From a bacterium (GTDB lineage: Bacteria; CLD3; SB21), in assembly GCA_008933615.1 (NCBI GenBank), contig WBUR01000035.1:1-42681 (forward strand): a stretch of DNA of 42,681 nt, in the 5' to 3' direction. A model generated the notes under the pieces. That model did not search any database. It was not told where the DNA came from and worked only from the letters and a program-made list of their open reading frames with translations. The translations under genes and the position numbers were made by a program. Shown here in pieces: positions 8,430-14,674 of this stretch; the first letter of the stretch is position 1; each line of letters starts with the position of its first letter.

Positions 8430-9541
8430 TAGGCACCTCCTTCTTTCTCTTTATGCGATTGCGCAATATGCTCTTTGATCTCTTTTCGTTTCTTGATGTT
8501 GGTCGTAACCGCATGCGCAGCCATTCCGGCTAACGTGGCGGCGCCCACGGCAACGCCGATCTTATCGGCGGTCGTTTCAATACCAAAGCCCGGGAACGAA
8601 GCCAGATGCTGATAGAACGGTCCGTTGTCCCAGAAATTAGCCTCGCTGCATCCGATACATCCGTGGCCGGACTGGATCGGATAGCTCACGCCGTTATTCC
8701 ATCGCATCACGCCGCAGGCATTATAAGTAACGGGCCCGCGGCAGCCGACTTTGTACAAACAGTATCCGCGTTTTGCATTTTCATCATCAAACGATTCGAC
8801 GAACAGGCCTGCGTCGTAATTTGGACGGCGGTAGCACGTGTCATGTACGCGTCTGGAATAAAACGCTTTCGGCCTGCCGAGCCCGTCGAGTTGCGGTATA
8901 CGGTCAAATGCCAATAAGTGAACGATGGTTCCGGCCATGACTTCGCCGATCGGCGGACAGCCCGGAACATTGATGATCGCTTTGCCGCTAATGATTTTGT
9001 GTAATGGCGTTGCGCCGGTCGGATTCGGATTCGCTGCCTGAATACAACCGTTGGATGCGCAGCTTCCCCATGCCACGAGCGCTTTGGCGCCCTCCGCTGC
9101 CTCTTTGACGATATCGAGAGCCGTGCGGCCTCCTATACAGCAATACACGCCATTTTCTTCGGTCGGGATGGAACCCTCAACCAGCATCAGGTATTCGCCT
9201 TTGTGTTTTTTCATGGTTTCATGAAGCGCCGCTTCAGCCTGATGGCCTGCGGCCGCTTGCAGGGTCTCCGTATAATCGAGCGAAATTTTATCGAGCAGAA
9301 TATCCGCCACGATCGGGTGAGAGGAACGTATAAAAGATTCGCTGCAGCAGGTGCATTCCTGGAAATGAAACCATACCACGGGAATTCGCGGTTTGGTTTC
9401 CAGAGCATGCACGACTCTGCCGAGCCCGCTGGCTTCCACTCCGATGAAAGCCGTCATCCAGCTGCAAAAGCGGATAAAATCGCGCCGAGAGTATCCTTCT
9501 TTCTGCATCTGTTCATAGATGGTGAGAGACTGGTCATTCAT
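8429..9541 (-). CDS. hyaA: [NiFe]-hydrogenase small subunit, oxygen-tolerant (group 1d-like)
   Basis: Electron-transfer subunit with three FeS clusters and a Tat signal. The 370-residue precursor has the twin-arginine motif SRRDFIRF (residues 18-25) and a C-terminal membrane helix (about 324-346). Proximal-cluster cysteines are C63, C66, C161 and C195, plus two extra, C65 (ECTCC) and C166 (WGSCASNGC), matching C19 and C120 of E. coli Hyd-1. Distal ligands are H233, C236, C261 and C267; medial ligands are C276, C295 and C298. The whole C-terminal half closely resembles E. coli HyaA as I remember it. The ATG at 9541 (GAGG before it) is chosen over an upstream in-frame start because it places the Tat motif 18 residues in. 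A sigma-54 promoter lies about 100 bases upstream. Confidence 0.97.
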   Translation of the reverse strand: MNDQSLTIYEQMQKEGYSRRDFIRFCSWMTAFIGVEASGLGRVVHALETKPRIPVVWFHFQECTCCSESFIRSSHPIVADILLDKISLDYTETLQAAAGHQAEAALHETMKKHKGEYLMLVEGSIPTEENGVYCCIGGRTALDIVKEAAEGAKALVAWGSCASNGCIQAANPNPTGATPLHKIISGKAIINVPGCPPIGEVMAGTIVHLLAFDRIPQLDGLGRPKAFYSRRVHDTCYRRPNYDAGLFVESFDDENAKRGYCLYKVGCRGPVTYNACGVMRWNNGVSYPIQSGHGCIGCSEANFWDNGPFYQHLASFPGFGIETTADKIGVAVGAATLAGMAAHAVTTNIKKRKEIKEHIAQSHKEKEGGA

Positions 9542-9647
9542 AGTGCCCTCGCTGTTTAGTATTAAAAAAATGTATGGAGGAATCAAAATATCAGGCAAAC
9601 ATTGCGAAACAGATATGATTAGGTTTCGCTCAGGTGTATATAAATTC

Positions 9648-9663
9648 AGCAATCGGCGTGCCG
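9648..9663 (-). promoter_or_regulatory. Sigma-54 (-24/-12) promoter of hyaABC
   Basis: On the minus strand the site reads CGGCACGCCGATTGCT (9663-9648), against the consensus TGGCACG-N4-TTGCW; only the first base differs. GG (-24) and GC (-12) are intact at exact spacing. Transcription would start near 9638, giving a leader of about 97 bases to the hyaA ATG. A sigma-54-type regulator is encoded at 13474-14448 beside the hyp genes. Confidence 0.75.
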
Positions 9664-9749
9664 CAGATTAACAAACTGAAAAGATTCAACATAGAAAAAA
9701 ACAACATTCGTCATGTACGGAAATCCGTTAAAGCTATTGCGGAATTCCG

Positions 9750-9980
9750 TCAGACGGGTTCTCCCCGCGTCGATGGAACAAATGGTTTAACGCTGGTTAC
9801 GGAAACGGTAGCTTCTATAATGACCTTATCGCTTAGACGTGCTTCCTCATTTTCCTGAAGTACGATTTCAATGATATGGGGATCAACGCAGATTTTAGCC
9901 GCACGTTTCCCTTGTTCATCAAATGTTTCAACGACTTCGCCGGTAAACTGCAGGCTCTTTTTGGACGACTTGTCTTCCAT
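9750..9980 (-). CDS. Small beta-rich protein of unknown function beside the hydrogenase genes
   Basis: A 76-residue protein I do not recognise. It has no cysteine pair, membrane segment or signal. It has a basic start (MEDKSSKKS) and then alternating hydrophobic strands: FTGEVVETFDEQGK, AAKICVDPHIIEIVL, DKVIIEATVSVTSVKPF. By eye this pattern (G-x-V, A-K-V/I, L-x-D-x-V-I-x-x-x, closing V-x-x-V) resembles the small barrel of HypC, though the essential Cys2 of HypC is missing. The start ATG at 9980 has no clear ribosome-binding site. It is encoded just upstream of hyaA in the same direction, with the hyaA promoter in between. It could be an unknown assembly factor or an unrelated small protein; coding status is likely but not proven. 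Confidence 0.5.
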   Translation of the reverse strand: MEDKSSKKSLQFTGEVVETFDEQGKRAAKICVDPHIIEIVLQENEEARLSDKVIIEATVSVTSVKPFVPSTRGEPV

Positions 9981-10010
9981 AAGGTTGACTGTGATTGGAA
10001 TTAATTACAA

Positions 10011-10026
10011 TCAATTTATGTGCCCA
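10011..10026 (-). promoter_or_regulatory. Weak sigma-54-like site before the small protein gene
   Basis: Minus strand (10026-10011) reads TGGGCACATAAATTGA: GGCAC at -24 is intact and spacing to the -12 element is right, but the -12 dinucleotide is GA instead of GC. It lies about 30 bases before the start at 9980. The mismatch is at a key base, so this is only a candidate. Confidence 0.25.
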
Positions 10027-10118
10027 AAAGTGAGCCTTGAAAAATGGAGAGATAGGTGTGGCGGCTCAGAAAAATTAACGGGAATTCGCAACTCCGGTGG
10101 CGGGAAAACGTTACGAAA

Positions 10119-10170
10119 TGTACCGCGGAATTTCATTCCGCGACTTCGCGGATTACAAATCCGCGGTACA
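10119..10170. repeat. Nested twin-hairpin repeat element
   Basis: Outer arms TGTACCGCGGA (10119-10129) and TCCGCGGTACA (10160-10170) are perfect complements. Inside are two further hairpins: GCGGAAT/ATTCCGC (10125-10131 with 10135-10141) and CGCGGATT/AATCCGCG (10147-10154 with 10158-10165). The structure can fold alternatively as one long or two short hairpins, like REP-type intergenic elements. It abuts the first copy of a 74-bp direct repeat. Confidence 0.7.
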
Positions 10171-10244
10171 GAATCCCGAAGGGATTCCACCTCTATAGAA
10201 ATGATTTAATGGGATTTCGTCCGACTCCGAAGGAGTCGCTGGGA
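10171..10244. repeat. 74-bp direct repeat, copy 1
   Basis: Matches 10471-10544 at 72 of 74 positions, exactly 300 bases away. It begins with the hairpin GAATCCC-GAA-GGGATTC (10171-10187) and ends with the hairpin GACTCC-GAA-GGAGTC. No open reading frame is credible here. The element resembles 'CCCGAAGGG'-type intergenic repeats of environmental FCB genomes; that likeness is from memory. Confidence 0.8.
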
Positions 10245-10262
10245 ATGGCTTGCAGTTTTCTT

Positions 10263-10365
10263 CAACCTCACCCTATCCCTCTCCTCGATCGAGGAGAGAG
10301 CACGTACTAAATGAAAAAGTACGTGCCCTTCTCCTTTGTAAGGAGAAGGGACAGGGTTGAGGTTG
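10263..10365. repeat. Long imperfect inverted repeat with inner palindromes
   Basis: Arms of about 46 bases (10263-10308 and 10318-10365) start with CAACCTCA and end with TGAGGTTG; the inner ends GCACGTACT and AGTACGTGC are perfect. Each arm also contains its own hairpin: a 20-bp palindrome at 10279-10298 and CCCTTCTCCTT/AAGGAGAAGGG at 10326-10336 with 10340-10350. It lies between the two direct repeats. The 'cctcaccctatccctctcc' word is common in intergenic repeats of many bacteria. Confidence 0.75.
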
Positions 10366-10470
10366 TATATCCACGGAGCGGAATGTCGCACCTTCGGGGC
10401 TTGAAAATTTGGTGTGACCGCAATTCTATACACATCACGCCGCGTCCCGGCTGAAATCAGCAGGAGCCTT

Positions 10471-10544
10471 GAATCCCGAAGGGACTCCACCTCTATAGAA
10501 ATGATTTAATGGGATTTCGTCCGACTCCGAAGGAGTCGCAGGGA
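10471..10544. repeat. 74-bp direct repeat, copy 2
   Basis: Second copy of the repeat at 10171-10244, differing at two bases; one of them (GGGACTC for GGGATTC) breaks a base pair of the first inner hairpin. With the twin hairpin and the long inverted repeat it fills most of the gene-free stretch 9981-10652. Nothing else was recognised there. Confidence 0.8.
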
Positions 10545-10652
10545 TGATGCTCGTCTTTACTCCGTAATTTCTTCGTGTAATGAAGTTATTGTCGGATTTT
10601 GCTGATTCTTGTTCAAGCTTATAGAGTTTCATAAAGTAAGTTGAGTAGTCGC

Positions 10653-11042
10653 CTATTTTCTATAAACCACAAGAGACAGAATGGCGAATAGTATCATGAT
10701 CACGCTTGCGCAGAACGTGAGTAAACCCCAGAGGAATTCATTTTGGGTCACGAAGACCTGGACTATACCATATCCAAGCAAAGGAAGTGCCATGATGAAC
10801 AGAAGGATAGCCAGCGCCTTTAAAAAAACATCCATGCGCCGATTATGTGTATCCGAAAGCAGCCCTTGTGTGACTGTGATCAGGAGATACACGACGCCGC
10901 CGAGTACTGCGCCGAGGAACACGGTTCCGAAAATATTGCCCGCCAGGTCCTCGTTAAAATTTATTTTCAAAACAATCCAGATGAAAAAGAGGACGAGGTA
11001 AATAATAATGAGACGGGATGATGTATGAAGGAATTTATTCAT
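10653..11042 (-). CDS. Four-helix membrane protein of unknown function
   Basis: A 129-residue protein, almost entirely hydrophobic, with four predicted membrane helices (about 10-28, 36-58, 72-94, 102-126) and a short basic loop (DTHNRRMD) between helices two and three. I do not recognise the family. It begins 20 bases after the stop of the exported protein gene at 11063 and runs in the same direction, so the two are probably cotranscribed. No charged or catalytic residues stand out in the membrane. Confidence 0.55.
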   Translation of the reverse strand: MNKFLHTSSRLIIIYLVLFFIWIVLKINFNEDLAGNIFGTVFLGAVLGGVVYLLITVTQGLLSDTHNRRMDVFLKALAILLFIMALPLLGYGIVQVFVTQNEFLWGLLTFCASVIMILFAILSLVVYRK

Positions 11043-11062
11043 TTGGTTGGTTGTTTATAAGT

Positions 11063-11860
11063 TTATCTTTGCCTAGAATTAACTATTTCGCCCCGGTAAA
11101 AGTTCATGCCGTTCCATGTAAAAGGAATCAGATCACCCCTCAGTTTTTTGATGTATTTGTCCGGTTCATCGAGCCACAGGCCGACCGAAAGGTCGTTCCC
11201 GTTATTTCTCAAACGGATCGGCATTTCGTACGCCGTGCCGGAAATGATTGCCTCCGCTTCCGCCGGATCACTCAGAAAATCAGACAGGGAGATCGACGGC
11301 ATGACGGATGTCTTATCAATCTTTTCCATGGTGCCGTTTCGGAAAACAGAAAATTCTATTTGGTATGAGCAGAGAGGCCCGCATCCCTTTTCTACCGTTC
11401 CGATCAAAACACTGCCGTCTTCGATGTCCCAGTAACTCATGCGACGAGAGGTTTCACAATCGATACACTCAATATTCATGAGCCTTAGATTCTCGTCGAT
11501 TGACGTGATCCGGAAGTGAGTTGCGACCGTTTGAAGTAGTGGAGGCATCGAAAGTTGCTTATATTCTAAAAGCATTTTTAACCCTTCTGTCATTTTTCTG
11601 AAATTGTTATTAAAAACAAAATATAATTCGATGCCCTTGAGTTCGTTTACCAATTTTCGAATCATCATCGAATCATGAGTGTCTGAGGTTTGGATAGAAT
11701 GGTGAGTTGCGGTGGCCGCTTGAAGAGTCAATGCATTATATTTTTTGGTTGGTTTTTCGTCAAACCCGGCGGGCAGTCCGGTATCCTTTTGAGTAGCCCG
11801 GCTCGAAGAAATGAGGACAAAAATAATCCCTATGAGTATTATTTGCGAATTACGTTTCAC
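11063..11860 (-). CDS. Exported protein of unknown function
   Basis: A 265-residue protein when started at the GTG at 11860. It then begins with a clear signal sequence (MKRNSQIILIGIIFVLISSSRA). The frame stays open upstream to 11902, but the ATG at 11896 lies inside the terminator hairpin of the preceding gene, so the shorter start is preferred even though its ribosome-binding site is weak. The mature part holds cysteines in ECIDCETS and GCGPLCSYQIEF that may form disulfides, and otherwise a mixed alpha/beta pattern. I recognise no family. It is followed at once by the membrane protein gene at 11042. Confidence 0.6.
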   Translation of the reverse strand: MKRNSQIILIGIIFVLISSSRATQKDTGLPAGFDEKPTKKYNALTLQAATATHHSIQTSDTHDSMMIRKLVNELKGIELYFVFNNNFRKMTEGLKMLLEYKQLSMPPLLQTVATHFRITSIDENLRLMNIECIDCETSRRMSYWDIEDGSVLIGTVEKGCGPLCSYQIEFSVFRNGTMEKIDKTSVMPSISLSDFLSDPAEAEAIISGTAYEMPIRLRNNGNDLSVGLWLDEPDKYIKKLRGDLIPFTWNGMNFYRGEIVNSRQR

Positions 11861-11880
11861 GTTCTTTTTACCATACGAAT

Positions 11881-11924
11881 AATAAAAAGCCGCCATCCTC
11901 AATACGAAATTGAGAATTGGCGGC
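11881..11924 (-). terminator. Rho-independent terminator after the 11958-12647 gene
   Basis: Stem GCCGCCA (11889-11895) with TGGCGGC (11918-11924), continued by CTCAAT/ATTGAG around a five-base loop. On the minus strand it is followed directly by TTTTTATT. It stands about 34 bases after the stop at 11958 and overlaps the longest reading of the next gene, which argues for that gene's shorter start. Confidence 0.85.
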
Positions 11925-11957
11925 GTAATCCTACCTATCTATATTAATGAGTAGACA

Positions 11958-12647
11958 TTATTTTTTAGCGGCATATTTCCCAACTTCTTTTGCAACAGCC
12001 CCTTTCAGATCATCTACAACCGATTCCGGCGGAATATCTTTTGTGAATTCTTCAAAGGTACTGTAGGCCGACTTTACGGTCAGAGGTTTCGTAGCTGCTG
12101 TTGCATAAAGCGTCTTTATGGTATCGGACTTCTTTTTCCCTTTTTTCTCGATATTTTCCATGATCTTGATCTCGCACTTCATGGTCAATTTAATCGTCTT
12201 ACTGCTTTGACCCAGTATTAAATCGTAGACTCCGTTTATAACGACTGAAACATACAAGCTGTAATCCGCAGCAGACCAATCGGGTTCTTTGCCAAAAACC
12301 GATGACTCTTTTGTTGGCAAACTGTCAAAAGGAACGCCGGTAAAACATGTTACACCATAACCGGTATTGAGCGATTCTATCACGTTATCAACTACAGATT
12401 TATACGCATCCGGCACGGTTTTTTGTTTAAAAAGATCCTGCGAAATAATGCTGGGCGGTCTTGTTTGTTGTCCTTTAATACCGTCCCATGTGTAAACAAC
12501 ATAAACTACGGGAATCGTCTTGCCTTCGGCCGCGAGTGCCGCAATTTTTTCCTTTAGAGTGGGGTCTTTGGCAAAAGATGTGCACGGCAGCATGGTATAA
12601 AACAACATGCAGCAGAATAATAAAGTAATTAAGATTCGTCTTTTCAT
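11958..12647 (-). CDS. Exported protein of unknown function
   Basis: A 229-residue protein with a signal sequence (MKRRILITLLFCCMLFYTMLPCTSFA) and a lysine-rich soluble domain. It is preceded by TAAGGAGG at ideal spacing from the ATG at 12647. The mature part has VVYVVYTWDGIKG and a 'YSLYVSVVINGVYDLILG' strand pair and a Lys-rich central segment (ENIEKKGKKKSD). I recognise no family and no catalytic motif. It is terminated by its own hairpin near 11889-11924, so it is transcribed apart from the next exported protein. Confidence 0.65.
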   Translation of the reverse strand: MKRRILITLLFCCMLFYTMLPCTSFAKDPTLKEKIAALAAEGKTIPVVYVVYTWDGIKGQQTRPPSIISQDLFKQKTVPDAYKSVVDNVIESLNTGYGVTCFTGVPFDSLPTKESSVFGKEPDWSAADYSLYVSVVINGVYDLILGQSSKTIKLTMKCEIKIMENIEKKGKKKSDTIKTLYATAATKPLTVKSAYSTFEEFTKDIPPESVVDDLKGAVAKEVGKYAAKK

Positions 12648-13182
12648 AAAACCTCCTTATTAGTTAAGATAACAGACTCGCGTTGATTACCGGATCATAA
12701 AAATTGCATTCGTATTGTAAACCGGAATAGGATTTTTGATAATTTTAGAAACCTATTTCACTTTACAAGCAATACATTCATGTTTGTCATATTTTCTGCT
12801 GCGCGGAAATTTCCTTGCGCTCGATCTCCTTAATGAAAAATAAAAGGACTGATTCCTAGCGGGATGTTCAGATGGCGAGGTTTCTTCTCAACCTGATATA
12901 GTTATGGATACGACCGGAACCCGCTATTCAATAGAACAGTGTTCAAAGTGATGGGACTATAGATTGGTTCTAATATTGGAAGGCAAGATGTGAGCCGAAT
13001 TTCATTTTTTGTAAAATAAGCGTTTACAAAACTCAGGTATTGTTCATTAGCGAAAATTCGTTATTTCTAGAGTGGAAAACCGCTTGCAGGGGGAGATATG
13101 AATGACGTTTTGATTGTTCAATAATGAAACTTCATACATCACAAATCCGTAAAATAGGTCAGTTTTTTGAAAGAAAATCCAT
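12648..13182. other. Gene-free stretch with one inverted repeat
   Basis: About 535 bases between divergent genes without a credible gene. The only structure seen is a 9-bp inverted repeat, TTTTGTAAA (13007-13015) and TTTACAAAA (13023-13031), which could be an operator or weak hairpin upstream of the small membrane protein gene. No tRNA-like fold or clear promoter was recognised. Confidence 0.4.
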
Positions 13183-13386
13183 ATGGTCACGTTCCTCTTA
13201 TGGTGTATCCTCCTCGTTCTTTGTTGGCCGCTGGCCATTGCTGCATTAATCGTTTATCCGTTCCTCTGGCTGATCTTTCTTCCCTTTCGAATCATCGGCA
13301 TTACGCTGGACGGAGTACTGAAATTGATTTATGCTTTATTTGCACTGCCGTTTAAGATTGTCAGCGGTTCAAAGCTGAGGAACTGA
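13183..13386 (+). CDS. Small membrane protein, two helices
   Basis: A 67-residue hydrophobic protein starting MVTFLLWCILLVLCW, with two membrane segments (about 3-25 and 26-58) separated by Pro-containing turns (WPLAIAALIVYPFLWL, LPFRIIGITLDGVLKL). The pattern 'IVYPFLWLIFLPFRIIGI' is one I have seen in short conserved hypothetical proteins of Bacteroidota and relatives, without known function. It ends with a basic tail (SGSKLRN), suggesting the C-terminus is cytoplasmic. The start has only a purine-rich GAAAG before it. The opposite-strand frame here is judged a shadow. Confidence 0.55.
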   Translation: MVTFLLWCILLVLCWPLAIAALIVYPFLWLIFLPFRIIGITLDGVLKLIYALFALPFKIVSGSKLRN

Positions 13387-13473
13387 CAAAGTTTTTAGTG
13401 TTGCGGTAGCATTGCGTTTCGGTAAGGAGCAAATGATCTATTCCAGCGCGGAGAATTGATGCAGGCGTGAGAA

Positions 13474-14448
13474 TCAGGAAGCGTCTATTTCAATATCGTA
13501 TTTCTTCATTTTATCCCGAAACGTAGATAGGCTCATGCCGAGCGCTTTGGCGGCGATGGAACGATTACCGTCGGCTTGGCGGACTGCCTGGCGGATGAGG
13601 TTGGATTCGAGGCAGGCGGTGATCTGATCGAACGTCATGTTCCCGTCAACAAAACAACGGTTACATGCTTTCAGCAAATAATCTATCGGATTTTCTTCAC
13701 GAATTTCTTTAGGTAAGTCCTGGATGCCGATTTCTTTGGTAACAAAGAGTGACATCCGTTGAATCGTGTTCCGCAATTCCCGCACATTGCCGGGCCAATG
13801 GTATTGAATCAGCGCACGCATGGCATCGGGTGAGACGGTAATCGTCTTATCGGGCGCGAACCGCTGAAGATAATGTTCGATCAACAGCGGAACGTCTTCA
13901 CGCCGGTCACGTAGCGGAGGAATGGTCACCGGAACGACGTTGATCCGGTAAAAAAGATCGGCGCGGAACAGCCCGCGTTCAACCAGTTCCTTCAGATCGA
14001 TCTTGGATGCCGTGATAAGGCGAACATCAATAGGAATGGATGTGTGTCCGCCGATCTTCATTAATTCACGCGACTCCAAGACGCGCAGAAGTTTGGACTG
14101 AAGATGAAGCGGAAAATCGTCAATGTCGTCGAGGAAAATACTTCCGGTATCGGCAAGTTCAAATAACCCTTTTTTCTCCGTTGATGCGCTCGTGAAGGCG
14201 CCTTTCTCATGCCCGAAGAGTTCGCTCTCCAGAAGTTCCGCCGGCAGCGCCGACAAGCCGATCTTCACAAAGGGTTGCATACTGCGCGAACTCGTGCGGT
14301 GAATGTATTCTGCAACCAGTTCTTTTCCCACACCGGTTTCTCCGATCAGCAGAATAGAACTGTCGGACGCCACCGTCTTATCGAGGTTCGCCAAGATCGA
14401 ACGCATCGTATCATTTTGCGTGATCAATGTGACGGATTTACTCATCAT
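13474..14448 (-). CDS. Sigma-54-type AAA+ transcription activator without sensor domain
   Basis: A 324-residue bacterial enhancer-binding protein: AAA+ domain (about 8-235) and a C-terminal Fis-type helix-turn-helix (about 285-320, RSIAAKALGMSLSTFRDKMKK). Walker A is GETGVGK (36-42), arginine fingers are in FRADLFYRINVVP, and sensor II is WPGNVRELRN. There is no receiver, GAF or PAS domain at the N-terminus, as in PspF. Three core motifs deviate from the norm: GAFTSA (83-88) for GAFTGA, Walker B FLDDID for FLDEI, and ITASKID for the usual ATNxDL sensor I. It lies downstream of hypE in the same direction, so it is the likely activator of the sigma-54 promoter before hyaA. Whether the deviations still allow sigma-54 remodelling is unknown. 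Confidence 0.88.
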   Translation of the reverse strand: MMSKSVTLITQNDTMRSILANLDKTVASDSSILLIGETGVGKELVAEYIHRTSSRSMQPFVKIGLSALPAELLESELFGHEKGAFTSASTEKKGLFELADTGSIFLDDIDDFPLHLQSKLLRVLESRELMKIGGHTSIPIDVRLITASKIDLKELVERGLFRADLFYRINVVPVTIPPLRDRREDVPLLIEHYLQRFAPDKTITVSPDAMRALIQYHWPGNVRELRNTIQRMSLFVTKEIGIQDLPKEIREENPIDYLLKACNRCFVDGNMTFDQITACLESNLIRQAVRQADGNRSIAAKALGMSLSTFRDKMKKYDIEIDAS

Positions 14449-14674
14449 AGTTAGACTTGTTCAGTTCTTTAACGCACAAAATAGAAGAAAATTAAAAGCA
14501 TATAACAAGAGATAAATAATGAAAAAGTCGAAACACCATAGAAACGTTGGGAAGTAATACACGGATTGTCAAAAAACTTAAACATTTTTTATTTTATGTT
14601 TAGTGTTATTCATTGTATAGTCTCTTGAAACGTTCAGAGGTTATTATAATTTGACGATCCGTAGACAGTTCCAT

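Noticed and set aside
9542-9652. Upstream extension of hyaA by 37 codons
   Set aside because: It would bury the Tat signal far inside the protein; the ATG at 9541 has a good ribosome-binding site and gives the usual Tat position.
10056-10490. Short reading frames on both strands in the repeat island
   Set aside because: They run through inverted and direct repeats, have low-complexity translations and no ribosome-binding sites.
10119-10544. CRISPR array
   Set aside because: Only two repeat copies, with a non-unique 226-base space that itself contains repeats; no cas genes in the window.
13047-13238. 63-residue minus-strand frame
   Set aside because: It overlaps the more convincing two-helix membrane protein on the plus strand and has no start signals or recognisable features.
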